DNA from: Zongyangia hominis
GTDB taxonomy: Bacteria > Bacillota > Clostridia > Oscillospirales > Ruminococcaceae
Reading direction: 5' to 3'
Assembly: GCF_014385095.1 (NCBI RefSeq)
Contig: NZ_JACRTC010000001.1
Span: 496,001-560,000, forward strand
DNA length: 64,000 nt
Positions 46,587 to 53,902 of the stretch are shown here, piece after piece (positions within the stretch are counted from its first letter, which is position 1; each line of letters opens with the position of its first letter). The notes under the pieces were generated by a model, which was not told where the DNA came from, did no database searches, and worked only from the letters and a program-made list of their open reading frames with translations. The position numbers and the translations under genes were made by a program.

Positions 46587-49518
46587 GTTCCCTTCTGCTC
46601 CTTTCATCCATGGCTTCCAGCAGACTGCGTATGCGGATTTTGACCGCGCCAAGGTTGTTGATTTCGTCGATCTTGAGCTGTGTGTACATCTTCCCGCCCG
46701 ATTCCAGGATGTCCCGGACCTCGTCGGTGGTGATGGCGTCGATGCCGCAGCCAAAGCTCACCAGCTGGATAAGCTCCATGTTCTCCTGGGTCGTCACATA
46801 TTTGGCGCTGTTATAGAGCCTGGCGTGATAGGTCCACTGGTTGAGGACCTTGACCTTCTGCGGCTCCACCAGATGGGCCACAGCGTCCTCCGTCACCACC
46901 ACAATGCCGAAGGAGCTGATGAGCCGGTCGATGCCGTGGTTGATTTCCGGGTCGATGTGGTAGGGCCGCCCGGCCAGGACGATGGTCTTCAGGTGATGGT
47001 CCTTGGCGTATTTGAGGGCCCGCCGGCCCTCGGTTTTTACGTCCTCGCCCCATTTGGCGTAGGCCTGATAGGCCTTGCTGGACGCCCGGCGGATTTCGCT
47101 GTAAGGGATAATGCAGATTTCTTTGTTGATAAAGTTGCGGATGGAGCGGTTAAAGTAGGTCCGGTTGTGGAGCCCCAGGTAGGGGTACAAAAACTTGACA
47201 TGGTGGAGCTTTTCCATGTTGCCGTAGAGCAGCTCCGGGTAGTAGGCCACCACCGGACAGTTGAAGTGATTGTCCGCCGTCTTCTCGTCGAAGTTATAGC
47301 TCATACAGGGATAAAAGATCATGTCCACCCCTTTGGAGATGAGGCTCTCGATGTGGCCGTGCATCAGCTTGGCGGGATAGCAGGCCGTGTCGGAGGGGAT
47401 GGAATACTGACCGGTTAAATAGAGCTGCCGGGAGGAAATATCGGACAAGACCACCTCGAAGCCAAGCTCGGTAAAGAAAGTAAACCAGAACGGGAGGTTC
47501 TCGATCATATTGAGCCCCAGCGGGATGCCGATGCGCCCGCGGGTTCCCTTGGGGGAACGGAGGGCTTTGATGCGGTTTAGCTTATATTCAAACAGGTTGG
47601 GGACCTCCTGGGTCTCCTTTTGGCCGAGAGGCCGCTCGCACCGGTTGCCGGAAATGAAGCGACGGCCGCCGCTAAAGGTGTTGATGGTCAGATTGCACTT
47701 GTTGGTGCAGCCCTGGCAGATGGTGGCCTTGGCCGTGTGCTCAAAGCGGCGCAGATCGCCGGGCTTGATGACGGAGGAAACGTCCTTATGTAAGCTCTTG
47801 GAGAATAAAGCCGCGCCGAAGGCGCCCATGAGTCCCGCGATCTCGGGACGGACGACGTCGTGGCCCAATTCCTTTTCAAAGCTGCGCAGGACGCCGTCGT
47901 TTAAGAAGGTGCCGCCCTGCACCACCAGTTCTTTGCCCAGCTCGTCGGCGCTGCGGGCGCGGATAACCTTATAGATGGCGTTTTTGACCACGCTCATGGA
48001 AAGCCCCGCCGAGATGTCCTCCACGGTGGCGCCGTCCTTCTGGGCCTGCTTGACCGAAGAGTTCATAAAGACGGTGCAACGGGAGCCCAGGTCCACCGGA
48101 TACTTGGAAAAGAGGCCAAAGTTTGCAAAGGTGGCGATGTCGTAGCCCATGGATTTGGCGAAGGTCTCGATAAAGGAGCCGCAGCCGGAGGAACAGGCTT
48201 CGTTGAGCATGATGGAGTCGATGCAGTTATTTTTAACCTTAAAGCACTTGATGTCCTGGCCGCCGATGTCCAAAATGAAGTCCACCTTGGGATTAAAGAA
48301 GCGGGCGGCCCGCAGATGGGCCATGGTTTCCACCAGCCCCGCGTCCACGTTAAACGCGTTTTTGATGAGGTCCTCCCCGTAGCCAGTGACGGCGCTGCCC
48401 TTCATGATCACATGGTCACCACAGAGTTTATAAATCTGTTCGAGCTGTTCCTTGACGATGGTGACGGGGTTTCCTTTGTTGGAACTATAATACTCGTATA
48501 AGATCTTGTCGTCCTCGGAAAGGAGCACCATCTTGGTGGTGGTGCTACCGCAGTCGATGCCCAGGTATGCCCCGCCGTAGTAGGAAGCGATGTCCCGCCG
48601 CTCCACCGTCGCCTTGGCGTGGCGGGCACGAAACTCCTCGTACTCCCCCTCATCTTTAAAGAGCGGTTCCAGATACTCGGTGCGGTCGGAATCGTCCGAC
48701 GCCTGGGTAATCCGGGCGAGGAAGTCCTCATAGGTGTAGCTGCGCTCCTGCTTTCTGGCAAAGATAGAGGTACCGATGGCCACCGCATAAGGCCCTAAGT
48801 CGGGGAACACCGCGTTTTCGTCGGATAGGCGCAGCGTTTCCTTAAACCGGCGCTGCAAGCCTTTGAGGAAAAAGAGCGGTCCACCCAAAAAGAGGACCTT
48901 GCCCTTAATCTGCCGTCCTTGGGCAAGACCCGTGATGGTCTGATCGACCACCGCCTGGAAGATGCTGACGGCGATGTCCTCTTTGCGCGCCCCCTGGTTT
49001 AAAAGAGGCTGGATGTCGCTCTTGGCAAAGACGCCGCACCGGGAGGCGATGGGGTATATTTTTTCGTAATTGGCGCTCAGTTTGTCCAGCTCGTCGGGCG
49101 TGACGGCCAAAAGAGACGCCATCTGGTCGATGAAGGCGCCGGTGCCGCCGGCACAAGTGCCGTTCATCCTTTCTTCCATGCCGCCGGTAAAGAAGATGAT
49201 TTTGGCATCCTCTCCCCCCAGCTCGATGACTACGTCGGTGTCCGAAGCGTACTTCTTCACCGCTTCCCCGGTGGCAAATACCTCTTGGACAAAATCGATG
49301 CCGGTGGCCTTGGAAAGCCCCAATCCCGCGGAACCGGAGATAGCCGCTTTAAATTCCCGGCCAATGAGCAGGTCCTTGGCCTCCGCAAGGATTTCCGCCG
49401 TCTTTTGACGCACCTGGGAAAGATGGCGCTCATAGTGCTTAAAAAGCAGTTTTTCCCCTTCGTAAATGACAACCTTGACTGTGGTGGAACCGACGTCCAC
49501 CCCCACTGTTAATTCCAT
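46579..49518 (-). CDS. Double-domain CoA-dehydratase activase (BcrA/BadF/HgdC-like)
   Basis: 979 residues. Two ASKHA ATPase domains: TVGVDVGSTTVKVVIY (about 4-19) with cluster cysteines in NGTCAGGTGAF and SRCGVFAKSD, and LGIDCGSTTTKMVLL (about 319) with EACSSGCGSF and SRCTVFMNSS. A DUF2229-type region follows (about 655-880, with CQGCTNKCNL and SIPSDTACYPAKLMHGH). HgdC-type activases use ATP to inject an electron into 2-hydroxyacyl-CoA dehydratase. No dehydratase genes are adjacent, so the partner is unknown and may be the downstream coupled gene. Confidence 0.88.
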   Translation of the reverse strand: MELTVGVDVGSTTVKVVIYEGEKLLFKHYERHLSQVRQKTAEILAEAKDLLIGREFKAAISGSAGLGLSKATGIDFVQEVFATGEAVKKYASDTDVVIELGGEDAKIIFFTGGMEERMNGTCAGGTGAFIDQMASLLAVTPDELDKLSANYEKIYPIASRCGVFAKSDIQPLLNQGARKEDIAVSIFQAVVDQTITGLAQGRQIKGKVLFLGGPLFFLKGLQRRFKETLRLSDENAVFPDLGPYAVAIGTSIFARKQERSYTYEDFLARITQASDDSDRTEYLEPLFKDEGEYEEFRARHAKATVERRDIASYYGGAYLGIDCGSTTTKMVLLSEDDKILYEYYSSNKGNPVTIVKEQLEQIYKLCGDHVIMKGSAVTGYGEDLIKNAFNVDAGLVETMAHLRAARFFNPKVDFILDIGGQDIKCFKVKNNCIDSIMLNEACSSGCGSFIETFAKSMGYDIATFANFGLFSKYPVDLGSRCTVFMNSSVKQAQKDGATVEDISAGLSMSVVKNAIYKVIRARSADELGKELVVQGGTFLNDGVLRSFEKELGHDVVRPEIAGLMGAFGAALFSKSLHKDVSSVIKPGDLRRFEHTAKATICQGCTNKCNLTINTFSGGRRFISGNRCERPLGQKETQEVPNLFEYKLNRIKALRSPKGTRGRIGIPLGLNMIENLPFWFTFFTELGFEVVLSDISSRQLYLTGQYSIPSDTACYPAKLMHGHIESLISKGVDMIFYPCMSYNFDEKTADNHFNCPVVAYYPELLYGNMEKLHHVKFLYPYLGLHNRTYFNRSIRNFINKEICIIPYSEIRRASSKAYQAYAKWGEDVKTEGRRALKYAKDHHLKTIVLAGRPYHIDPEINHGIDRLISSFGIVVVTEDAVAHLVEPQKVKVLNQWTYHARLYNSAKYVTTQENMELIQLVSFGCGIDAITTDEVRDILESGGKMYTQLKIDEINNLGAVKIRIRSLLEAMDERSRREHE

Positions 49519-49796
49519 AGTTCTCCGCCCATTTCTTTATCTTGTCCTACATCTATATGCGAAAGAAGGCCGCTCTAATCGTTCCGGCGATATCTTTTAT
49601 GCCGGATACAGTCCTTCCCCAAACCTGGGGAGGCAGTCCTTTCGCGCTTTGATCGGCAGTTGACAAAATTTGCTACTAGTTTATTATCATAGCACAAATT
49701 CGTGCGTTTTTTCAATCATTTTCCATGAGGATTGTGAAGCGCCTGTGAATTTTGCGGATATTTTCCCGCATTTTTCGCCTCATTCCAACTTCTACT
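49519..49796 (-). promoter_or_regulatory. Long leader of activase operon
   Basis: About 270 transcribed bases before the ATG. The 5' part (49720-49785) can fold with ATGAGG/CCTCAT closing TGCGG...CCGCA. Further on are CCCCAGGTTTGGGG (49612-49632 region) and GCCGGAT/GATATCGCCGG elements. A second promoter (TTGAAA, 18 bases, TATGAT) lies inside near 49695. No known riboswitch or T-box was recognised, and no reading frame is convincing. Confidence 0.35.
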
Positions 49797-49825
49797 ATTA
49801 TAGTGTATTTACATCCATGTTGCAA
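49797..49825 (-). promoter_or_regulatory. Promoter of activase operon
   Basis: Minus-strand TTGCAA (49820-49825), 17-base spacer, TATAAT (49797-49802), just after the terminator of the preceding operon. Confidence 0.75.
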
Positions 49826-49864
49826 GCCCTTCCCACCAATTGCCAGAAATTGAACACGCCAAAA

Positions 49865-49901
49865 AGACTGCCGTGCGGCTTTCCTCGCCGCACGGCAGTC
49901 T
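49865..49901 (-). terminator. Terminator of DUF4349/small membrane protein operon
   Basis: Perfect 15-bp inverted repeat (AGACTGCCGTGCGGC and complement, seven-base loop) followed by TTTTT on the minus strand, 22 bases after the stop. Confidence 0.9.
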
Positions 49902-49923
49902 CTACTTCTTTTTCATGCTTCCT

Positions 49924-50211
49924 CTATGCGTAAAAGTCGAGATCGTGGAAATTGTCCGGAAAAATGTAGACCTCGGTGCCGGTTTTGTGGTCTTCCCCTT
50001 CCTCCAATGGGCGCCAGACAATCACCTTATAAAGGAGAGCCGTATAGGTCCGTGTTCCGCCGTCCTTATAGGTGGCAGTCAGGGGCGTCAAAAGGACGAG
50101 AAGGCTGAGAAAGACGATGACTGCCGTCACAATTCTTTTCTTTCGGCGCTCGGTTTGCTCCCCTGCGGCCGCGAGAGGAAAAAACTCCATCGTCAGCTCC
50201 TTGTCATTCAT
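49924..50211 (-). CDS. Small membrane protein with conserved C-terminal motif
   Basis: 95 residues. A short cytoplasmic N-terminus (MNDKELTMEFFPL) and basic RRKKR stretch lead to one membrane helix (about 26-45). An extracytoplasmic tail follows with YKDGGTRTYTALLYKVIVW, a motif I recall from many small uncharacterised Firmicute proteins. ATG 50211 overlaps the DUF4349 stop by eight bases and has GAGGAAG upstream, so the two are coupled. Function unknown. Confidence 0.75.
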   Translation of the reverse strand: MNDKELTMEFFPLAAAGEQTERRKKRIVTAVIVFLSLLVLLTPLTATYKDGGTRTYTALLYKVIVWRPLEEGEDHKTGTEVYIFPDNFHDLDFYA

Positions 50212-51181
50212 TTTCTTCCTCTTTCTGATCGCTTTCCATCTTTTCCGCTTTCTTAATGGAAGCATCCAACGCGTTTCTTCTACGCCGGCGCGAGCGTCGG
50301 ATAAAGAAGACCGCCAGGGCCACGATTACCGCGAGAATCAAAATATAAGGCAAGTTGACCACGACGAACAGCGCGAAGCTCCTGCACATTTTCCCCAAAT
50401 CGCGGAAGGTTTGGCTGATGCCCCGTCCCATCTGTTCCAGGAAGCCCTCGCCCTGCTTTTCCGTGACGCTTTTGACCTCGGAAATCTGGATGTTAAGGGT
50501 GGAGTAGTCCACCATATTGTCGTACTGCTTCAGGGAGCTCGTATACCCTTCCAGCTGGCGGCGCACCTCAGTCAGGCGCTCCTCCAAGCGGATAATGGCC
50601 TCAATGTCATCGGCTTTTTCGAGCAGGGCCATCAGACGCTCCTGTTCGATTTCCAGCGCCTTCTTCCGCGACTCGGTGTCGTAATAGGTCAGACTGATGT
50701 CATCGGCGTATTCGTTTTGAAAGGTCACGTTACTCGCGTCTGAAACGCCGGAGACCACCTCGTCCAGTTTATCCTTGGGGATGCGCAAGGTCAGGGAGCC
50801 GTGACGAAGGTCCTGGGAGCCGTCCTGGCGAATTCGTTTGCCCGAGACGGAGGAGTTTTGCACATAGCCTCCCGCCTGTGCCACGTTTTTCTTCACACCG
50901 GCGATAAACGCGTCAAAATTGGTGGTTTCCACCTCCATATCGATGGTACGGATGATCTTGGCCTCATTGCTCTGCCAGGCTTCGTCGCCACTGGTATTAC
51001 TGGATGTTTCCCCAGCGGTATTCGCGTATTCTGGAGCCATGTCCATGGCGGCACCGCCGGCTTCATTCTGGGCAGCCATACTGCTGCTGGAATCCCCCAT
51101 CCCCACCTTGTTGGCGGAGCAACCCGTCATCACCAGGATAACCGCCAACAGGAGCGCTGTGAGTGTAAGCCATCGTTTCAT
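50204..51181 (-). CDS. DUF4349-domain lipoprotein
   Basis: 325 residues. Lipoprotein signal with lipobox VMTGC (Cys21), a low-complexity Ser/Ala linker (about 25-70), then the DUF4349 domain (about 75-260: IRTIDMEVETTNFDAFIAGV, LTLRIPKDKLDEVV, a coiled-coil near 170-215). A C-terminal membrane helix (about 272-294) and a basic tail complete it, so it should be anchored at both ends with the central domain outside. The function of the family is unknown. ATG 51181 is followed by the signal peptide. It is divergent from the M3 peptidase. Confidence 0.85.
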   Translation of the reverse strand: MKRWLTLTALLLAVILVMTGCSANKVGMGDSSSSMAAQNEAGGAAMDMAPEYANTAGETSSNTSGDEAWQSNEAKIIRTIDMEVETTNFDAFIAGVKKNVAQAGGYVQNSSVSGKRIRQDGSQDLRHGSLTLRIPKDKLDEVVSGVSDASNVTFQNEYADDISLTYYDTESRKKALEIEQERLMALLEKADDIEAIIRLEERLTEVRRQLEGYTSSLKQYDNMVDYSTLNIQISEVKSVTEKQGEGFLEQMGRGISQTFRDLGKMCRSFALFVVVNLPYILILAVIVALAVFFIRRSRRRRRNALDASIKKAEKMESDQKEEENE

Positions 51182-51424
51182 CGAATTGTTTCCTCCTTCT
51201 TTCTGACCTTTCCAAAGTCCTGCTTCTGCTGATATAGTGTCTTTTCTCTTCTTTTTCCCTGCATCCGCTTCTTAATTGTAACCGTTTTGGCATATACTGA
51301 AACTGCGCAAAGGGGGACAAAAATATGAAAAAAGCATCAATTTTCCCGAAATACTGTTTACTATGCGGGAAGGTAATGATAACATAAATATAATTATGTA
51401 AAAATGCTCCGGCATTCGGCCCAA
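51182..51424. other. Divergent intergenic region with 20-codon frame
   Basis: 243 bases. At 51325-51387 (plus) a 20-codon frame, MKKASIFPKYCLLCGKVMIT, has AGGGGG eight bases before its ATG and a TATACT about 30 bases further upstream. It contains a CLLCG cysteine pair. It ends 37 bases before the M3 peptidase start and could be a leader peptide or chance. Confidence 0.3.
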
Positions 51425-53227
51425 ATGATTCGGAAAGGATTGAGTCCTATTAAAAAACGACACCTGCTCTCTCTCTTGTCCATTTGTATGGCGCTTTCCA
51501 TCCTCTTTTCTTCCTGTGCTGTCATTGATAACGCGCTCGATTCCATCACAGGACTTTTCCGCGGAAAGCCCCAGCACAAGGATATAGACTTTTCTCAGAT
51601 GACCTACACCCGTCCAGACGGCGACGCCCTGCTCGCCCTAGTGGAAAAGGCCGTTACCGATTTTGACGGCGCCGATTCCGCCGAGAAGCAGATGGAAGTC
51701 TGCAATAGTTTCTCCCAGGATATGGGCAATTTTAATTACATGTACACTATTGCACAAATTCACAGCTACTTAGATGCCACAGACACCTTCTATCAGGATG
51801 AAATGTCCTATCTCGACGAGATGTCGGCCAAGATTGACGCCAAGCGCAACACGCTCTTCCGCAAGCTGGTGGATTCCCCTTATCGGGAGGATTTGACCAA
51901 ACTTTTGGGTGACTGGCAGATGGAAGACCTCACCATGACGACTAAAACCAGCGCGGAAGAAGTCGCGGAGCTCAAAGTGCGGGAAAACCAATTGGTTACC
52001 GAATATAACTATCTCTCCGCCACCGCCACCATCGACTACTTTGGGGAGGAAAAGCTCTTTAGCTCTTTGGATTCCAATTTACAGTATTATCTTCTTCCTG
52101 TCTACTACCAAAAGTACAACGAAATTCTGGGGGCCAAGTTTTTGGAACTTATCTCAGTGCGCCAAGAGATGGCCCAAAAGCTGGGGTATGACAACTTCAT
52201 CGGCATGGGCTACGACGCCATGGGGCGCAGTTGTTATGGTGTGAATGATGTGGAAGCCCTTCGGGCCGACGTCAAGAAATACATGGTACCCCTTTACAAA
52301 AAGATGATCGAGCAGGCCCAGCTCGACGCGGCCAACGGCTCAGATCACCCCAGCTTTTTGCTCAGTTCCGACGTAGTACCGGTGGGCGGTTACGAGGGCA
52401 TGGTGGAAAACTTCTGGAAGGCCACCTCTCAGATCTCCGATGAGACCAAAGAGAGTTCCGCTTTCATGCGCCGCAACCATCTCTACGATTTTGAAAAGCG
52501 TGAAAACAAGACGGACACCGATATGACCACCATCATCGGCGGGAATTACTATGTCCCCTATATGTTTATCAGTGTCAGTGGGGACAGCTTCTATGACGCG
52601 ACCACCTTGCTTCACGAATTCGGCCACTACAACGCCATGTATCACAAGGTCTCCCCCCATTCTTATTTTGGTTCCGAGTCCCGTTCAATCGACGTGGCGG
52701 AAATCTACTCTCAGGGCATGGAGTTTGTCGCCTTTCCCTACTATGAGGACTTTTTCGGTAAAGGCGCCGACGACGCCAAAAAATCCCAGGTCTTCTCCAA
52801 GGTGGAAACCATTGTTAACGCCACCATGCAGGATGAATTCCAGCACCGGGTCTACGCCAAAAAGGACATCACCTTGGAAGAGATCAACGAGATCTGGGCG
52901 GATCTTTACAAAGAATATGGGATGGACCTGCTCACCTCCGGCGATATGGCCAATACCATGGGGCTCTCCTGGATTGATATCCCCCACTTTTTCTTAGTTC
53001 CCTTCTATTCCATTGATTACACCGTCTCGGCCAGTGTCGCGCTCCAGGTTTGGGAAGAGCTGGAAGACGACTGGCAGGACGGCTATGATACCTACGAAAA
53101 ACTGGTGGAAGCGCCCGCCAATCTCAACTTCTTGGAAGTTATAGAGGAAGCAGGCGTCGACAGCCCGTTTGAGCAGGACAGCATGAAGGTCCTCAGCGAA
53201 AAAATAGAAGTCTATCTCACCCGCTGA
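51425..53227 (+). CDS. M3-family oligoendopeptidase lipoprotein
   Basis: 600 residues. N-terminal lipoprotein signal (KKRHLLSLLSICMALSILF then SSC), so it is exported and lipid-anchored, unusual for the mostly cytoplasmic PepF/M3 group. The zinc site is LLHEFGHYNA with His397 and Glu398, and the third ligand is probably in SRSIDVAEIYSQGME. It should cleave short peptides outside the membrane. The start is uncertain: ATG 51425 was used, but GGAAAGGA lies just downstream, so a non-ATG start nearer the signal peptide (after 51440) is possible; ATG 51404 has no ribosome site. Confidence 0.88.
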   Translation: MIRKGLSPIKKRHLLSLLSICMALSILFSSCAVIDNALDSITGLFRGKPQHKDIDFSQMTYTRPDGDALLALVEKAVTDFDGADSAEKQMEVCNSFSQDMGNFNYMYTIAQIHSYLDATDTFYQDEMSYLDEMSAKIDAKRNTLFRKLVDSPYREDLTKLLGDWQMEDLTMTTKTSAEEVAELKVRENQLVTEYNYLSATATIDYFGEEKLFSSLDSNLQYYLLPVYYQKYNEILGAKFLELISVRQEMAQKLGYDNFIGMGYDAMGRSCYGVNDVEALRADVKKYMVPLYKKMIEQAQLDAANGSDHPSFLLSSDVVPVGGYEGMVENFWKATSQISDETKESSAFMRRNHLYDFEKRENKTDTDMTTIIGGNYYVPYMFISVSGDSFYDATTLLHEFGHYNAMYHKVSPHSYFGSESRSIDVAEIYSQGMEFVAFPYYEDFFGKGADDAKKSQVFSKVETIVNATMQDEFQHRVYAKKDITLEEINEIWADLYKEYGMDLLTSGDMANTMGLSWIDIPHFFLVPFYSIDYTVSASVALQVWEELEDDWQDGYDTYEKLVEAPANLNFLEVIEEAGVDSPFEQDSMKVLSEKIEVYLTR

Positions 53228-53279
53228 GAAAGGCCGGTGCGTCCTGGTGCGATGTAGAAAGATAAAGGAGTGGCAAAAA

Positions 53280-53738
53280 ATGCGCAACGAAAAGGTGGAC
53301 GCTTTTCTCGCGTCCCATGGCCTCACAGTACAAGAGTTTGAGGAGGGCAGCACGGCGACCGCCCCCATGGCGGCGGCGCAGCTGGGCGTTAAAACCGACC
53401 AAATCGCCAAATCTATTCTGATGCGAGGCAAGGACGGCAATCACTATATGGCCGTAATTCCCGGAGAGCAGAAAATTTCTAGTTCCAAAATAAAGGCAGT
53501 CGCTGGATGCAAATGCAGTATGGTGGGAGGCGAGGACGCCTTCGCCGTCACTGGATACCTTCCCGGCGGCGTCTGTCCTTTCTTGGTGGAGAATGTAACC
53601 ATTTTCATCGACAAAAGCCTGGAAGCCCTGGGGGACATCTACCCCGCCGCCGGCACCAGTTCTACCGCCGTCCGGATGGACTATGACACTCTGGTGAAAA
53701 TTACAGGCGGTACGCCGTGTGACGTTATTGCAAAATGA
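53280..53738 (+). CDS. YbaK/ProX-type aminoacyl-tRNA deacylase
   Basis: 152 residues. The YbaK fold is clear: TAPMAAAQLGVKTDQIAKSILM, the catalytic-type lysine region SSSKIKAVAG, and GYLPGGVCPF with AGTSSTAVRM near the end. Members hydrolyse mischarged Cys- or Ala-tRNA-Pro; the exact specificity cannot be told. ATG 53280 has AAGGAG nine bases upstream; the peptidase gene ends 52 bases before. The stop codon overlaps a long hairpin. Confidence 0.9.
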   Translation: MRNEKVDAFLASHGLTVQEFEEGSTATAPMAAAQLGVKTDQIAKSILMRGKDGNHYMAVIPGEQKISSSKIKAVAGCKCSMVGGEDAFAVTGYLPGGVCPFLVENVTIFIDKSLEALGDIYPAAGTSSTAVRMDYDTLVKITGGTPCDVIAK

Positions 53739-53790
53739 TATCCAATAAAAAAGCCCCCCGGAATCCCGGGGGGCTTTTTTATTGGATATC
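53737..53790. terminator. 25-bp perfect bidirectional terminator
   Basis: Arms 53737-53761 and 53766-53790 pair without mismatch around a four-base loop, with core GCCCCCCGG/CCGGGGGGC flanked by A6 and T6. It ends the ybaK transcript and the convergent kinase transcript. Confidence 0.95.
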
Positions 53791-53902
53791 AAGGGCGCCC
53801 TCTGACGCGCCCGCATTTTTAAAAACAACTGATCATGGACTTTGTTATCAGACAATTGGACATGGAAATCAGCGTCGCCTCTCATGTGCTATCTGCTCCC
53901 GC

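Noticed and set aside
53217..53885. 222-codon minus-strand frame over ybaK
   Set aside because: Opposite to a complete YbaK protein with its own ribosome site, and it reads through the 25-bp hairpin; a shadow.
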